Shown: positions 48,968 to 58,747, numbered from the stretch's first letter. The stretch: DNA of 64,000 bases from Bacteroides sp. (GCA_022648295.1 JALCME010000007.1:62001-126000), one strand, 5' to 3'. Numbers and translations are program-made. The notes: generated by a model from the sequence alone, not told the origin.

Positions 48968-49056
48968 AAAACACTGTATCTTATACAAAAGAAAACTTGC
49001 TTCTTCTCACATAGAGACAGAGACAAGTATTCTAAACTAGTAAGATACAGTGTTTT
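48968..49056. terminator. Long branched terminator-like hairpin
   Basis: Arms aaaacactgtatctta (48968-48983) and taagatacagtgtttt (49041-49056) are perfectly complementary, 16 bases each. The 57-base loop has a weaker inner pairing (acttg with caagt), and T-rich sequence follows. It lies between the CDGSH gene and the converging YigZ gene. Confidence 0.65.
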
Positions 49057-49081
49057 TTATATAGATACGACCACCACGAAA

Positions 49082-49678
49082 TCATTCCCATCGCAACGTC
49101 TCCACCTTTTCCAGTCGAGCTTTCAATTTAGGCATCATTGACTGCCTGATGCGTAACGTCATACGGCAATCCATATCGTAGCTTTGTTCCAATATATCCG
49201 GCTCCTCCTCCTTTACAATTCTCATTACATCATTCATAAAAGGATATTCAAACAAAAAGGTTATGCTCTCGTCTACGGTGCGTTCCACAACCTCAGCAAC
49301 AGCAATAGCCTCAGCGGCAGCACTCCTGTAAGCTACAATCAGGCCACTTGTCCCCAACTTAATTCCACCAAAATAGCGAACAACGACAATCAAAATATCC
49401 GTTAGTTCATTGGAATTGATCTGTCCCAGAATAGGCTTACCTGCCGTACCGGATGGTTCTCCGTTATCATTGGCACGGAAGTCTATACGTTCAGCTCCTA
49501 ACATATAAGCATAACACACATGCCGTGCATCATAATACTTTTTTTGATAGGTCTCCAGATAAGCTTTAACCTCATCAACCGTACGTACCGGCAATGCAAT
49601 AGCAATAAATTTGCTACGCTTCTCCGTATAAACAGCTTCAGCAGGAGCAACAATTGTCCTATACGTATCTTCACTCAT
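49082..49678 (-). CDS. YigZ/IMPACT family protein
   Basis: A protein of about 198 residues from the ATG at 49678 (MSEDTYRTIV); the ATG at 49711 would be upstream of a -7 box and is not favoured. The N-terminal UPF0029/IMPACT domain contains EKRSKFIAIALPV, RHVCYAYML and the signature FRANDNGEPSGTAGKPIL; a C-terminal DUF1949-like part follows. The eukaryotic relative IMPACT regulates the GCN2 kinase, but the bacterial function is unknown. A promoter box at 49684-49691 suggests an almost leaderless transcript. Confidence 0.92.
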   Translation of the reverse strand: MSEDTYRTIVAPAEAVYTEKRSKFIAIALPVRTVDEVKAYLETYQKKYYDARHVCYAYMLGAERIDFRANDNGEPSGTAGKPILGQINSNELTDILIVVVRYFGGIKLGTSGLIVAYRSAAAEAIAVAEVVERTVDESITFLFEYPFMNDVMRIVKEEEPDILEQSYDMDCRMTLRIRQSMMPKLKARLEKVETLRWE

Positions 49679-49683
49679 AAATG

Positions 49684-49691
49684 CAAAGATA
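49684..49691 (-). promoter_or_regulatory. -7 promoter box (TATCTTTG) directly before the YigZ gene
   Basis: CAAAGATA on the plus strand reads TATCTTTG on the minus strand, 6 bp before the ATG at 49678. A CAAA at 49709-49712 (TTTG on the minus strand, 17-base spacing) could serve as a weak -33 element. Confidence 0.5.
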
Positions 49692-49909
49692 GCATATGTG
49701 CAGCAATTCAAAGGTAAGGCAAAAACATTTTTTCAACATAACCCATCAAGTAACAACAAACAAAACAGTACATTTGCAATAACCTAATTCATGTTTTACA
49801 CAATAACATAGAAAAGTGCAGAAATAGATAACTGGAGCATATAAAATACTCTTTCTTAATTTTAAGAAGAAAGATTTAGCATAAAGCCGGCTATAACGTA
49901 ACATTAGAA

Positions 49910-51043
49910 ATGAAGAAAGTAGTTCTCATCATAGACTCTTTTAAAGGATGCCTTACTTCAAGAGAAGCCGAAGAAGCTGCCAAGCAAGGTATACAACAGA
50001 TATTTCCGGAATGCGAAATCTGTTGCTTACCCATATCAGACGGAGGAGAAGGTCTCCTGGACGTTCTATTGAGCATTAATAAGGGAAGACTGATTAACAT
50101 TACAGCCCACGGCCCTTTAATGGAATTACGTGAAGCTCAATACGGACTATCCCGTGAGAATAAAACTGCATTCATTGAGATGGCTAAGATCAGCGGTTTG
50201 CCACTAGTATCGCCAGAGGAACGAAACCCCATGCTGACTACGACTTTCGGGACGGGAGAACTTATACAGGATGCATTAAACCAGGGATGCCGTAACTTTA
50301 TCATCGGCATTGGCGGCAGCGCTACCAATGATGCAGGACTGGGAATGCTACAAGCTTTGGGTCTTCGCCTTTTAAACAGCCAAGGTAACGTGCTCGACAT
50401 TGCTAGTGGGGAAACATTATCGGAAATCGCCAATATAGATACTGATCCTATGCATCCGGCACTCAAAGAGAGCTCTTTTACGGTGGCATGTGATGTACAA
50501 AACCCTTTCTTTGGTCCACAGGGGGCAGCAATGGTCTTTGCTCCACAAAAAGGAGCAACTCCACAGATGATTGAGCAATTGGATAAGGGTTTGCAGCATA
50601 TAGCTCGGCTCATCGAGCAAAAAACAGGAAAAGACATTTCCAATACACCCGGTGCAGGAGCAGCCGGCGGAATGGGTGGTTGTATGCTCGCCTTCCTGCA
50701 TGCAAAACTAAAACCAGGCATACAACTCTTATTAGAAACGATAGATTTCAATCATGTAATCACCAATGCCGACCTGATTATTACCGGAGAAGGTAAAGCA
50801 GACCGGCAAACCCTGATGGGAAAAGTACCGTATGGAGTACTGAAAGAAGCAAAGAAACAAGATATTCCCACCGCTTTAATAGCAGGAATAGTAGAAGACA
50901 AACAACTCTTAGCAAGTGCTGGTTTTAAAGAAGTCTTCTCTATCAACCCTTTCGGTATGTCATTCGAAGATGCCATGCAACCTGATATTGCACGCAACAA
51001 CATTCAACAAACCGTGCGTCGTATCTGCCAAAAATATAGTTAA
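49910..51043 (+). CDS. Glycerate kinase
   Basis: A 377-residue member of the GarK/GlxK glycerate kinase family, which phosphorylates glycerate with ATP in carbohydrate catabolism. Diagnostic segments are IIDSFKGCLTSREAE near the start, LPISDGGEGLLDVLL, GIGGSATNDAGLGML in the middle and ITGEGKADRQTLMGK near the C-terminus. It has the typical length. Its neighbours are on the opposite strand, so it appears to be an independent transcription unit. Confidence 0.94.
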   Translation: MKKVVLIIDSFKGCLTSREAEEAAKQGIQQIFPECEICCLPISDGGEGLLDVLLSINKGRLINITAHGPLMELREAQYGLSRENKTAFIEMAKISGLPLVSPEERNPMLTTTFGTGELIQDALNQGCRNFIIGIGGSATNDAGLGMLQALGLRLLNSQGNVLDIASGETLSEIANIDTDPMHPALKESSFTVACDVQNPFFGPQGAAMVFAPQKGATPQMIEQLDKGLQHIARLIEQKTGKDISNTPGAGAAGGMGGCMLAFLHAKLKPGIQLLLETIDFNHVITNADLIITGEGKADRQTLMGKVPYGVLKEAKKQDIPTALIAGIVEDKQLLASAGFKEVFSINPFGMSFEDAMQPDIARNNIQQTVRRICQKYS

Positions 51044-51163
51044 CGCTTCTCTTCAAGAATCAAGTTTCAATCAACATACGGACTTTGTCCCGACTTGGAC
51101 AATTCCGACTTCATAACAAACAATAATGCCTGTAGGCTTACTCAGCAAGATGGCCTATAAACA

Positions 51164-52087
51164 TTACTTCCAGAGTTTCACTCGATTGTGCCATTTGTGG
51201 AGCATTTGCTTTTTCAGAGATTCAGATGCAACAATTAATGTAACCCCTGTCAATATAAAAAGAATACCTATGACAATCCGGAACGTTAATTGTTCCCCAA
51301 AGACAAGTACCCCGAAAAATAAAGCGGTCAGCGGTTCCAATGCACCAAGAATGGCAGCCGGTGTGGAACCAATATAATGAATAGAAAGCGTCATGGTTAT
51401 CAATGATATGATAGTCGGAAATAAAGCCAATGAAAGTGCATTTACCCAAAGCAAAGGCGATGGTACAGGTTGCAAGTTCAATCCGAAATTCAATCGCACC
51501 ACATAGATAGAAATACCAAATAACAATACGTAAAAAGTCAGTTTAGGGGCAGGAAAGGTACGTAAGAAAGAATGATTGACTCCTATGATATAAATGGCAT
51601 ATGTTAGCGACGACATAAAAACAAAGAGTACCCCCAGTAGACTTAACGGCTTTCCTTCTCCTCCTTTATACAACAATAATATTCCAATAAACGCCAAAGC
51701 AATGGAAGCTTGAGTCAGGAATGAAACCTTTTCATGAAAAAATAGTGCCATGATTATTGCTACCAAGATGGGATATACAAACAAGATAGTAGAAGCAATA
51801 CCAGCATCCATATAATTATAACTTAGAAAAAGAAAGAAAGAAGAAAAGGAAAACATCAATCCCATTACGGTCAACGGAACGATTTCCGCTTTCTTCAGGC
51901 CAAAAGGTATGCCTCGTATTTTCATCAAAACGCCCAGCATGACTATGGCAAAGAAATACCGATAAAATAATACCGAATCCACAGTCATTCCGGTTTGATA
52001 AAGCGGAAGCGTAAACAAAGGGTTCAACCCGTAACTTATGGCTGCGATAGAGCCATAAGCAAATCCCCTGACTTTTCTATTTATCAT
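51164..52087 (-). CDS. EamA/DMT family membrane transporter
   Basis: A 307-residue protein with ten predicted membrane helices in two EamA repeats, typical of drug/metabolite transporters of the inner membrane. The AAISYGLNPLFTLPLY start and the SLPLSLIFTIISLITMTLSIHYIGS-like second half (ending with LEPLTALFFGVLVFGEQLT) are characteristic. It lies 7 bp after the flavodoxin-like reductase gene and is probably co-transcribed with it. The substrate is unknown. Confidence 0.9.
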   Translation of the reverse strand: MINRKVRGFAYGSIAAISYGLNPLFTLPLYQTGMTVDSVLFYRYFFAIVMLGVLMKIRGIPFGLKKAEIVPLTVMGLMFSFSSFFLFLSYNYMDAGIASTILFVYPILVAIIMALFFHEKVSFLTQASIALAFIGILLLYKGGEGKPLSLLGVLFVFMSSLTYAIYIIGVNHSFLRTFPAPKLTFYVLLFGISIYVVRLNFGLNLQPVPSPLLWVNALSLALFPTIISLITMTLSIHYIGSTPAAILGALEPLTALFFGVLVFGEQLTFRIVIGILFILTGVTLIVASESLKKQMLHKWHNRVKLWK

Positions 52088-52094
52088 AAAAAGA

Positions 52095-52670
52095 TTATAT
52101 AAGCCGGTAAGCTATTTTCCGGCAACGCGTTTCTTCTCTTTTAGTCAATGCAGGGTGTCTCTTAGTCCCAGCCTTTTCCAGAGTGGCAACCATCTTAAAG
52201 CCGCTCCATTTCAAGATCTCCTTCAATGCTCTCACTACACCTCTTGATTGATTAAAGAAGATATTAAAAGGATACGGAGTCGTACAAGTAGATACCACAA
52301 CCGCCTTTTTCCCTTTATGTAGCGGTACCGGAATTTCCCTACTATTTTCTCCCATCATCCCATATACAATGCGATCGAACAACAACTTCAATTGCCCCGG
52401 CATGTTTCCCCAGTAGCAGGGTGCACCGATAACCAATGCATCAGCTTCCACTATTTGCTTGAGCGCACGTTGAGCGTCATCTTCCGGCAAACAACATTGC
52501 AGCTTATCACGACAACTCATACACCCCATACACGGGTGTATTTCCAAGTCATTCACACGCAACGTACTCACTTCAGCACCGCAAGCCTCGACCTCCTTCC
52601 CTATCAAGTCAAGCATCTTCGAGATATTTCCCTGTTTACGGGGACTGCCATTAATAATCAAAACTTTCAT
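52095..52670 (-). CDS. Flavodoxin-like NAD(P)H-dependent FMN reductase/oxidoreductase
   Basis: A 191-residue flavodoxin-fold protein starting KVLIINGSPRKQGNISKML, the phosphate-binding loop of the FMN-binding reductase family. It carries the segment CMGCMSCRDKLQC with several cysteines at about residues 48-60, typical of the Fe-S flavodoxin-like (iron-sulfur flavoprotein) branch, and GAPCYWGNMPGQLKLLFDR. It probably reduces quinones or iron-sulfur-linked substrates with NAD(P)H; the substrate is unknown. The transporter gene that follows is 7 bp away. Confidence 0.88.
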   Translation of the reverse strand: MKVLIINGSPRKQGNISKMLDLIGKEVEACGAEVSTLRVNDLEIHPCMGCMSCRDKLQCCLPEDDAQRALKQIVEADALVIGAPCYWGNMPGQLKLLFDRIVYGMMGENSREIPVPLHKGKKAVVVSTCTTPYPFNIFFNQSRGVVRALKEILKWSGFKMVATLEKAGTKRHPALTKREETRCRKIAYRLI

Positions 52671-52834
52671 AGTGTAAATCTATTTTTTATAGCCAAATAT
52701 GGCGAGCACGAAAAACGCTGCAAAGATAATTCTTTATATACAATCTGTTTCTCCCGCCCCCTGTAAATGTTCAATTCATCCGCTATAATGTTCATCACAT
52801 CTTCTTTTCACTGGACACGAGCTTAAGAGGCTGC

Positions 52835-52842
52835 TACTTTTG
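52835..52842 (+). promoter_or_regulatory. -7 promoter box (TACTTTTG) before the DUF2147-like gene
   Basis: A match to TAnnTTTG, 16 bp before the ATG at 52859. No clear -33 element is visible. Confidence 0.45.
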
Positions 52843-52858
52843 CAGAAAAAACAAAAAG

Positions 52859-53230
52859 ATGATGAAACAAAAAATTAAGCTCGTACTAGGTTTACTGATG
52901 CTAAGCATCAACCTTATGGCACAAAATCCTGAAAACAATCTCTTGGGACAATGGACGAACGAAAGCCACGACAGGGTATTGCAATTTGTAAAACAGGGAA
53001 ATACCTACAACGCAATTATCCGTAAAGCAAAAGATCATAAAATGATTGGGAAAGAACAAATCAGCGGACTAAAGCAGATAGATGAAAATACGTTTAATGA
53101 CGGTACTCTCTATCTGATCAATAAAGGGAAAACAGTCAAATGCTCCGTGAAAATGCTCAATAAGAATTTAATGGAATTGAAAGCATCTTCCGGCTTCTTC
53201 TCTAAATCACAACAATGGCAAAGAATGTAA
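52859..53230 (+). CDS. DUF2147-like small secreted protein
   Basis: A 123-residue protein (tandem ATGs at 52859 and 52862) with a Sec signal peptide ending at LMAQ. The mature part begins LLGQWTNESHDRVLQFVKQG, which is the pattern of DUF2147/lipocalin-like small beta-barrel proteins. Family function is unknown. It stands 38 bp before the TolC gene and could be the first gene of the export operon. Confidence 0.75.
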   Translation: MMKQKIKLVLGLLMLSINLMAQNPENNLLGQWTNESHDRVLQFVKQGNTYNAIIRKAKDHKMIGKEQISGLKQIDENTFNDGTLYLINKGKTVKCSVKMLNKNLMELKASSGFFSKSQQWQRM

Positions 53231-53268
53231 TAGCAGAATTGTAACAACACTACAAAGGATTATTTATT

Positions 53269-54579
53269 ATGAAAAAATACTTATTCATTTTTTTACTGAT
53301 CTACACTTCTCTGCCTTGCATGGCGCAACTCACCTTCAACACCCTGCAACAAGTACTTGAATACGCTGATCGAAATTCAGCTGACATTCAAAGTGCTGTA
53401 TTGCAGGGGAAAAAGGAGCAAGCCAAAGCAAAGCAGACCGCTTCGTATCTATATCCTCAGATAAGCGGTACAGCCACATATAACGATAACATTTCGATCC
53501 AATCGACCCTTGTACCGGCACAACTTCTTGATCCGGCGGCTCCCGAAGGTACTTATCAGGAACTTAAATTCGGAAAGAAATATACCAATGGAGCTGGCAT
53601 TCAGACCCAGTGGGACATCCTGGACTTTCAAAAAATGTTCGCCACTAAGACTGCACGCAACGAGGTCCGTTTAAGTCAAGCTTCCACCCAGCTAACAAAG
53701 TTCAATGCTTACAAGGATATAAGCTCCATTTACTACTCCATTCTCATGATGAAGGAAGCTATAAAGATATACGAAGAGAATCTGCAAACATCGACTTTAG
53801 CGCTAACCAAAGCTGAAGATAAATACAATCAGGGTATCATCAATGAAGAGACCCTAAATAAAGCCAGAATCCAAAAGTTACAAGCTGAAAAGAGATTAAC
53901 CGATGCCCGGTTCTCCATACATCAACTGCAATGTAAACTGCAAAGTAAGCTTGTCACCAATGAAGACATCACGATCAATGACAACATCAACCGGCATTCA
54001 CCACAAGATAGCACCGCCGAATGTATGACCACACATCCCGAAATACTTTATCAGGAATCGGAAGTCAACTTAATGCAATCCCAGTTAAAGCAAGCCAGAG
54101 CACTGAGCCTTCCCTCAATCAGCATGGTCTATCAATATAATTACGACTGGGTATCGGACCGTTTTATGGACTTTTCCAATGCCAGCAAGATGAACTCGCA
54201 ACTGTTTGGCATCAAGCTCAGCATACCAATTTTCAATGGATTTTATACCAAACAGAAAATAAAAGAAGCTAAATGGAGTCTCAAAGAACAACAACTAATC
54301 CTTGAGAGTACAAGAATCAGCAAGCAAAAAGAAGACGATATTTTGCTCTCCCAATATCATCAGACAGCGCAGAATCTTACAAAATCGCAGGAAATGCTTG
54401 CTCTCCAAAAAGCATCGGACAAACATACCGAAGATAAGTACAACACAGGAATCATTAATCTGGAGGAAAGGCTTGAAAAATATCAAGACCTGCTCGATCA
54501 ACAAAACAGTTACCTTGATAGTCTAAGTGACTATTTAAGTACGGAATTCCAATTATACATCAGACATCTAAATTTTTAA
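53269..54579 (+). CDS. TolC-family outer-membrane efflux channel
   Basis: A 436-residue protein with a signal peptide ending near CMAQ and the long repeated helices of TolC (for example NEVRLSQASTQLTKFNAYKD and KAEDKYNQGIINEETLNKAR), plus short beta-strand parts. It would form the trimeric channel through the outer membrane that completes the export complex encoded by the following three genes. The adaptor gene starts 4 bp after its stop. Confidence 0.94.
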   Translation: MKKYLFIFLLIYTSLPCMAQLTFNTLQQVLEYADRNSADIQSAVLQGKKEQAKAKQTASYLYPQISGTATYNDNISIQSTLVPAQLLDPAAPEGTYQELKFGKKYTNGAGIQTQWDILDFQKMFATKTARNEVRLSQASTQLTKFNAYKDISSIYYSILMMKEAIKIYEENLQTSTLALTKAEDKYNQGIINEETLNKARIQKLQAEKRLTDARFSIHQLQCKLQSKLVTNEDITINDNINRHSPQDSTAECMTTHPEILYQESEVNLMQSQLKQARALSLPSISMVYQYNYDWVSDRFMDFSNASKMNSQLFGIKLSIPIFNGFYTKQKIKEAKWSLKEQQLILESTRISKQKEDDILLSQYHQTAQNLTKSQEMLALQKASDKHTEDKYNTGIINLEERLEKYQDLLDQQNSYLDSLSDYLSTEFQLYIRHLNF

Positions 54580-54583
54580 AGTT

Positions 54584-55681
54584 ATGAAGACAAAATCTTA
54601 TCAAATTCCAATAGCCATTCTACTAATTACCATTGCATTTACCTCTTGTAAACAAGAGGTGAAGACATCTCCTATCAAAAAGAATGTGGATGAAGCCATA
54701 TTCGCTAACGGAAGTGTCAGTCAGGAAGATGAGTATATGCTTACAGCAAATACAGATGGATACATTCAAAAATTGGAAATCGATGAAGGCGACAAAGTAC
54801 AAAGTGGAGAAGAGTTGGTCACTCTTAATAGTGATGCTTCCAATGCCCAATTAAAGGAGGCATATGATACTTATCAAGACGCACGTCAAAAGATATCATC
54901 CAATTCCCCCCAACTGCTTCAAATCCAGTTTCAAATTGATCAGGCGCAGGAAGAGTTGGCACAGAATGAGAAGAATTACAGACGTTACGTAGTGCTCCGC
55001 CGTAGCAATGCCGTTTCTCCATTAGAACTGGAAAATGCGGAACTTCAATACAAAAATTCAAAGAATACGGTGAGCTCTTTGAAAAAGAACTATGACGAAA
55101 TGAAAGAGAGCCTGAAACTCAATGAACAACAGAGTCTTTCTAAAATGCAATACCAACAAGCCAACAAGAACTATTACTCTCTGAAAGCCGATAAGAGCGG
55201 AGTCGTTCTCAACGTATATAAAACACGCGGAGAACTAGTGAAAAAGGGAGAGAATATAGCAAAGATAGGAAGCGGAAACTTCATCTTAAAAATGTATGTG
55301 GCAGAAGAAGACATTTCAAAAGTCTCACTGGGACAGCATGCTAAAATAAGACTAAACTCCTACCCGGACGATATATTTGATGCCGTTATTACTAAAATAT
55401 GGCCGGCATTCGATCAGACTGAACAGTCATTTGTAGTCGAAGCACAATTTACACAACGTCCGGACCAACTCTTTTACGGCACTCAGTTTCAAGCTGACAT
55501 AATCACCGGCCATCCCGAAAACAGCTTAGCCATCCCCACTTCATTCCTTATAAAAGGTCAATATGTGCAACTGGAAAACGGGACACAGAAAAAGATCGTT
55601 ATCGGAAATAAGAATACGGAATGGACGGAAGTTCTTTCAGGCATAACAGAAAAAGATGTGATCGTAGCAACCAAACAATAA
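54584..55681 (+). CDS. HlyD/MacA-type periplasmic adaptor protein
   Basis: A 365-residue membrane-fusion protein with an N-terminal lipobox (TSCKQEVK). The biotinyl-lipoyl halves are at the start (TDGYIQKLEIDEGDKVQSGEELV) and around residue 200 (ADKSGVVLNVYKTRGELVKKGE); a long coiled-coil hairpin lies between (about residues 85-190). It links the inner-membrane transporter to the TolC channel. It starts 4 bp after the tolC-like gene and lies 7 bp before the permease gene. Confidence 0.94.
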   Translation: MKTKSYQIPIAILLITIAFTSCKQEVKTSPIKKNVDEAIFANGSVSQEDEYMLTANTDGYIQKLEIDEGDKVQSGEELVTLNSDASNAQLKEAYDTYQDARQKISSNSPQLLQIQFQIDQAQEELAQNEKNYRRYVVLRRSNAVSPLELENAELQYKNSKNTVSSLKKNYDEMKESLKLNEQQSLSKMQYQQANKNYYSLKADKSGVVLNVYKTRGELVKKGENIAKIGSGNFILKMYVAEEDISKVSLGQHAKIRLNSYPDDIFDAVITKIWPAFDQTEQSFVVEAQFTQRPDQLFYGTQFQADIITGHPENSLAIPTSFLIKGQYVQLENGTQKKIVIGNKNTEWTEVLSGITEKDVIVATKQ

Positions 55682-55688
55682 GAGGACA

Positions 55689-56924
55689 ATGAATACAAAT
55701 AACAAAATATCATGGATACATTTAACTTCAAAAATGCAACAAATGGTTGTCGCCGTATTAAGCGTAACCTTCGGCATTTCAATGTATGTCTTCATGAACA
55801 GCTTTGTAGGAGGAATTAACGACACTTTCACTGAACTGTCGTTTACTTCTCTGGCACACATTAAGATATACAACGATTTACCTGACAGTGCCGTTTCGCT
55901 ATTGCCCAAAGCAGATCACAATACCGTTCAGTTTGTGCACAATGCACGCCCCATCCAGTACACCGAAGGAATGAAGAATGCAACGGAAATAGCCAATATA
56001 GCGGCATCTTATCCGGGAGTAATAGCCGTGACTTGCCAACTCAATCAGAATGTATTTTTCAGAAACGGTGTCACTAAAGTCAGCGGAAACTTGTCCGGTG
56101 TGGACGTGTCCAATGAAGAAAAGGTTTTTCACACCTCCAAATATATGATCGAAGGTCAGTTAAAAGACTTGGACAGAAGATCAGACGGCATCATTCTGGG
56201 CAGCGGTCTGGCCAAAGACATCTATGTGAATATGGGGGATAATGTTTCACTACTCACTTCGGACGGAACTTCCAAAACATTCAAGATTGTAGGTATCATG
56301 GAAACCGGACTGGCCGCAACAGATAAAACAAAAGCTCTGGTATCCATACGTGCGGCACGTCAGCTGTTTTCAAAAAACTCCAGCTATGCATCGGACATAC
56401 AAATCAATACAACGAATTATAACACGGCTGACAAATTAGCCGGAATCATGCAAAAGAATATTTCCTACAAAGTGGAACCATGGAAAGAAGGTAACAGCCA
56501 ACTGGAATCGTCCACTATGCTTCGCGATATTCTGGCATACTTTGTTTCCTTCGCCATTCTTATTGTAGCCGGATTCGGCATTTACAACATCATGAATATG
56601 ACGGTAAACGAAAAGATACGGGAAATAGCCATCCTAAAGGCCATGGGATTCGGAGGAAAAGACATTGTCCACATCTTTTTAATGCAGTCGTTGATTATAG
56701 GTATTATCGGCGGAATAATAGGTCTGATAGCTGGCTATCTGCTTTCCACACTAATAGGAGAACTGCCCTATCGAATAGCTTACCTTACCTCACTCCCCAT
56801 TGCTTTCAAGCCTGTGGACTATATCATGGCATTTCTGTTCGGATTACTCGTAACAACCATAGCAGGATATTTACCCGCCCGAAAAGCATCAAGGGTAGAC
56901 CCCGTATCAATTTTAAGAGGATAA
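55689..56924 (+). CDS. ABC transporter permease, FtsX/MacB type
   Basis: A 411-residue permease with an N-terminal membrane helix (about 15-38), a large periplasmic MacB-like domain (about 40-275) and three C-terminal helices (about 280-405) with the conserved REIAILKAMGFGGKDI and PARKASRVDPVSILRG segments of the FtsX family. It works with the ATPase encoded next. The MacB-type architecture points to a mechanotransmission exporter of peptides, lipids or macrolide-like substrates rather than a classical importer. Confidence 0.93.
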   Translation: MNTNNKISWIHLTSKMQQMVVAVLSVTFGISMYVFMNSFVGGINDTFTELSFTSLAHIKIYNDLPDSAVSLLPKADHNTVQFVHNARPIQYTEGMKNATEIANIAASYPGVIAVTCQLNQNVFFRNGVTKVSGNLSGVDVSNEEKVFHTSKYMIEGQLKDLDRRSDGIILGSGLAKDIYVNMGDNVSLLTSDGTSKTFKIVGIMETGLAATDKTKALVSIRAARQLFSKNSSYASDIQINTTNYNTADKLAGIMQKNISYKVEPWKEGNSQLESSTMLRDILAYFVSFAILIVAGFGIYNIMNMTVNEKIREIAILKAMGFGGKDIVHIFLMQSLIIGIIGGIIGLIAGYLLSTLIGELPYRIAYLTSLPIAFKPVDYIMAFLFGLLVTTIAGYLPARKASRVDPVSILRG

Positions 56925-56942
56925 CAATAAAGAAGAGAGCAT

Positions 56943-57623
56943 ATGAACAAGATATTATCAGTTAACAACATCGTGAAAATATTTCATGAACCTGTGGATT
57001 TTCAGGTACTAAAAGGAATCAGCTTCAACGTAGAGAAAGGTGAGTTCGTATCTATTGTAGGCAAATCCGGGTCCGGCAAATCGACCCTGCTTTACCTGCT
57101 CTCCACCATGGATACTGATTATCAAGGTAGCATAGAGGTAAACAATGTGGATGTAACTCACATGAATCAGAATGAATTAGCCTCATTCCGCAACGAACAC
57201 ATCGGCTTTGTGTTCCAATTCCATTTCCTGTTACCCGAGTTTTCAGTGGTGGATAATGTGATGCTGCCTGCATTAAAGTTGGGAAAACATCCCAAAGAAG
57301 TGATCCACGACAAAGCCATCGAACTACTGAAACTACTTGATGTAAGCGGACAGGAAAACAAGAAAGCCGCCTTACTATCCGGCGGACAGCAACAACGCGT
57401 AGCTATTGCCCGGGCGCTGATCAACTCCCCTACAATTATTATGGGAGATGAGCCTACCGGTAATTTAGATTCCCAAAACACACACAATGTATTCAATATA
57501 TTCCGCCAATTATCCAAAGAACAGGGACAAACCATCATAACCGTCACTCACGACGAAGATTTCGCCAAGAATTCGGATCGTGTAATAGAACTGGTCGATG
57601 GACAAATAATCAAAAACGGATAG
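56943..57623 (+). CDS. ABC transporter ATP-binding protein (LolD/MacB-type)
   Basis: A 226-residue ATPase with Walker A VGKSGSGKSTLL, the Q-loop, ABC signature LLSGGQQQRVAIARAL and Walker B IIMGDEPTGNLD followed by the H-loop TVTHD. It belongs to the LolD/FtsE/MacB branch that partners with FtsX-type permeases. It lies 18 bp after the permease gene. The TolC-adaptor-permease-ATPase set therefore forms a full tripartite exporter. Confidence 0.95.
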   Translation: MNKILSVNNIVKIFHEPVDFQVLKGISFNVEKGEFVSIVGKSGSGKSTLLYLLSTMDTDYQGSIEVNNVDVTHMNQNELASFRNEHIGFVFQFHFLLPEFSVVDNVMLPALKLGKHPKEVIHDKAIELLKLLDVSGQENKKAALLSGGQQQRVAIARALINSPTIIMGDEPTGNLDSQNTHNVFNIFRQLSKEQGQTIITVTHDEDFAKNSDRVIELVDGQIIKNG

Positions 57624-57673
57624 TCCCTGAGAAAATGTCAAGCCTATTTTTCAGCGAAAATAAAAAGAAAATG

Positions 57674-57681
57674 TATCTTTG
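57674..57681 (+). promoter_or_regulatory. -7 promoter box (TATCTTTG) before the sensor kinase gene
   Basis: A match to TAnnTTTG, 49 bp before the ATG at 57731. No clear -33 element. It would allow the two-component genes to be expressed separately from the exporter. Confidence 0.5.
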
Positions 57682-57730
57682 ACTATTTTGATATTCAGAA
57701 GACTAATCCATTAAGCATGAAAAAGAGCAT

Positions 57731-58747
57731 ATGAAAGACAATGCACAAACCATAAAAATAAAAAGAAGGCTGGCTCCTCTGATTCTGGCTATCATTCTAC
57801 CCGTATTGAACCTCTTTTCGAACAAAGAGTCACCTGAATTTAGCTGGGAAATGATACACAGATGGTTATTAGCCTCCACCATACTTTATTTCTTATGGTA
57901 TCTGCTGAATTATACCATGCGCTACGCTAGGAAAAAGAAGCATCAGCATTTAATCACTCTTGCAACCGTATTCGGTGGTTGTGCCATTGCTTATTTCCTG
58001 GCCGCCATACTCGTTTTCGATCATGGAGAGTACATCCGCTGGAACTTAATCATTAGACTTAACCTGGCTTGTATTTTCTTCATCATCGTACAGCGCGTAC
58101 AAATAATTATGGATGATATGACGCGACTTGAGCTCGAAAAGCAACAAATGCAATCCGAAAACTATAAGGTGCAACTTCAGGAACTCCGGACAAGAGTCGA
58201 TCCACACTTCCTGTTTAATTCACTCAATACCCTGCGTGTAATGGTACGCAGCCATGACCCCGATTCCGAGCAATTCATCATGAGCTTATCCGACTTCTAC
58301 AGGCAGACGCTTAAATATACAGAATCATCCATAGTAAAACTCGATGAAGAACTGAATGTGATGAAATCATATCTGTACCTTGTTAAGACCCGCAATAACG
58401 GTGGAATTATAGTCGACATCTCCATTGCCGACGAAGAAGCTTCAAAATACTATCTGCCCACTCTCAGCATGCAGATTCTAATGGAAAACTGCTTCAAACA
58501 CAATAGTCTGTCGACCAATAATCCGCTACATATTACTATCGGAGTGGATGAAATGGAATACATATACGTACGCAACGACAGACACCCCAAGCTCACCAAG
58601 GCACAACCCTCGGGATACGGACTTGAAAATATACGCAAGCGTTATGAATTATTAGGAATAACCGATAGCATTCTTGTCACATCCAACGATGATGAATTTG
58701 AAGTCAAACTAAAATTAATTCAGGAAAATGAACGTATTAATTGTTGA
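57731..58747 (+). CDS. LytS-type sensor histidine kinase
   Basis: A 338-residue protein with four N-terminal membrane helices (about residues 15-130) and a cytoplasmic His_kinase (PF06580-type) domain. The phospho-accepting histidine is H159 in RVDPHFLFNSLNTLRV, and the ATPase part has MQILMENCFKH and PSGYGLENIRKRYELL. It lacks any large periplasmic sensor domain, so it may sense via the membrane or through the neighbouring transporter. The stop overlaps the start of the response-regulator gene by 20 bp. Confidence 0.93.
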   Translation: MKDNAQTIKIKRRLAPLILAIILPVLNLFSNKESPEFSWEMIHRWLLASTILYFLWYLLNYTMRYARKKKHQHLITLATVFGGCAIAYFLAAILVFDHGEYIRWNLIIRLNLACIFFIIVQRVQIIMDDMTRLELEKQQMQSENYKVQLQELRTRVDPHFLFNSLNTLRVMVRSHDPDSEQFIMSLSDFYRQTLKYTESSIVKLDEELNVMKSYLYLVKTRNNGGIIVDISIADEEASKYYLPTLSMQILMENCFKHNSLSTNNPLHITIGVDEMEYIYVRNDRHPKLTKAQPSGYGLENIRKRYELLGITDSILVTSNDDEFEVKLKLIQENERINC

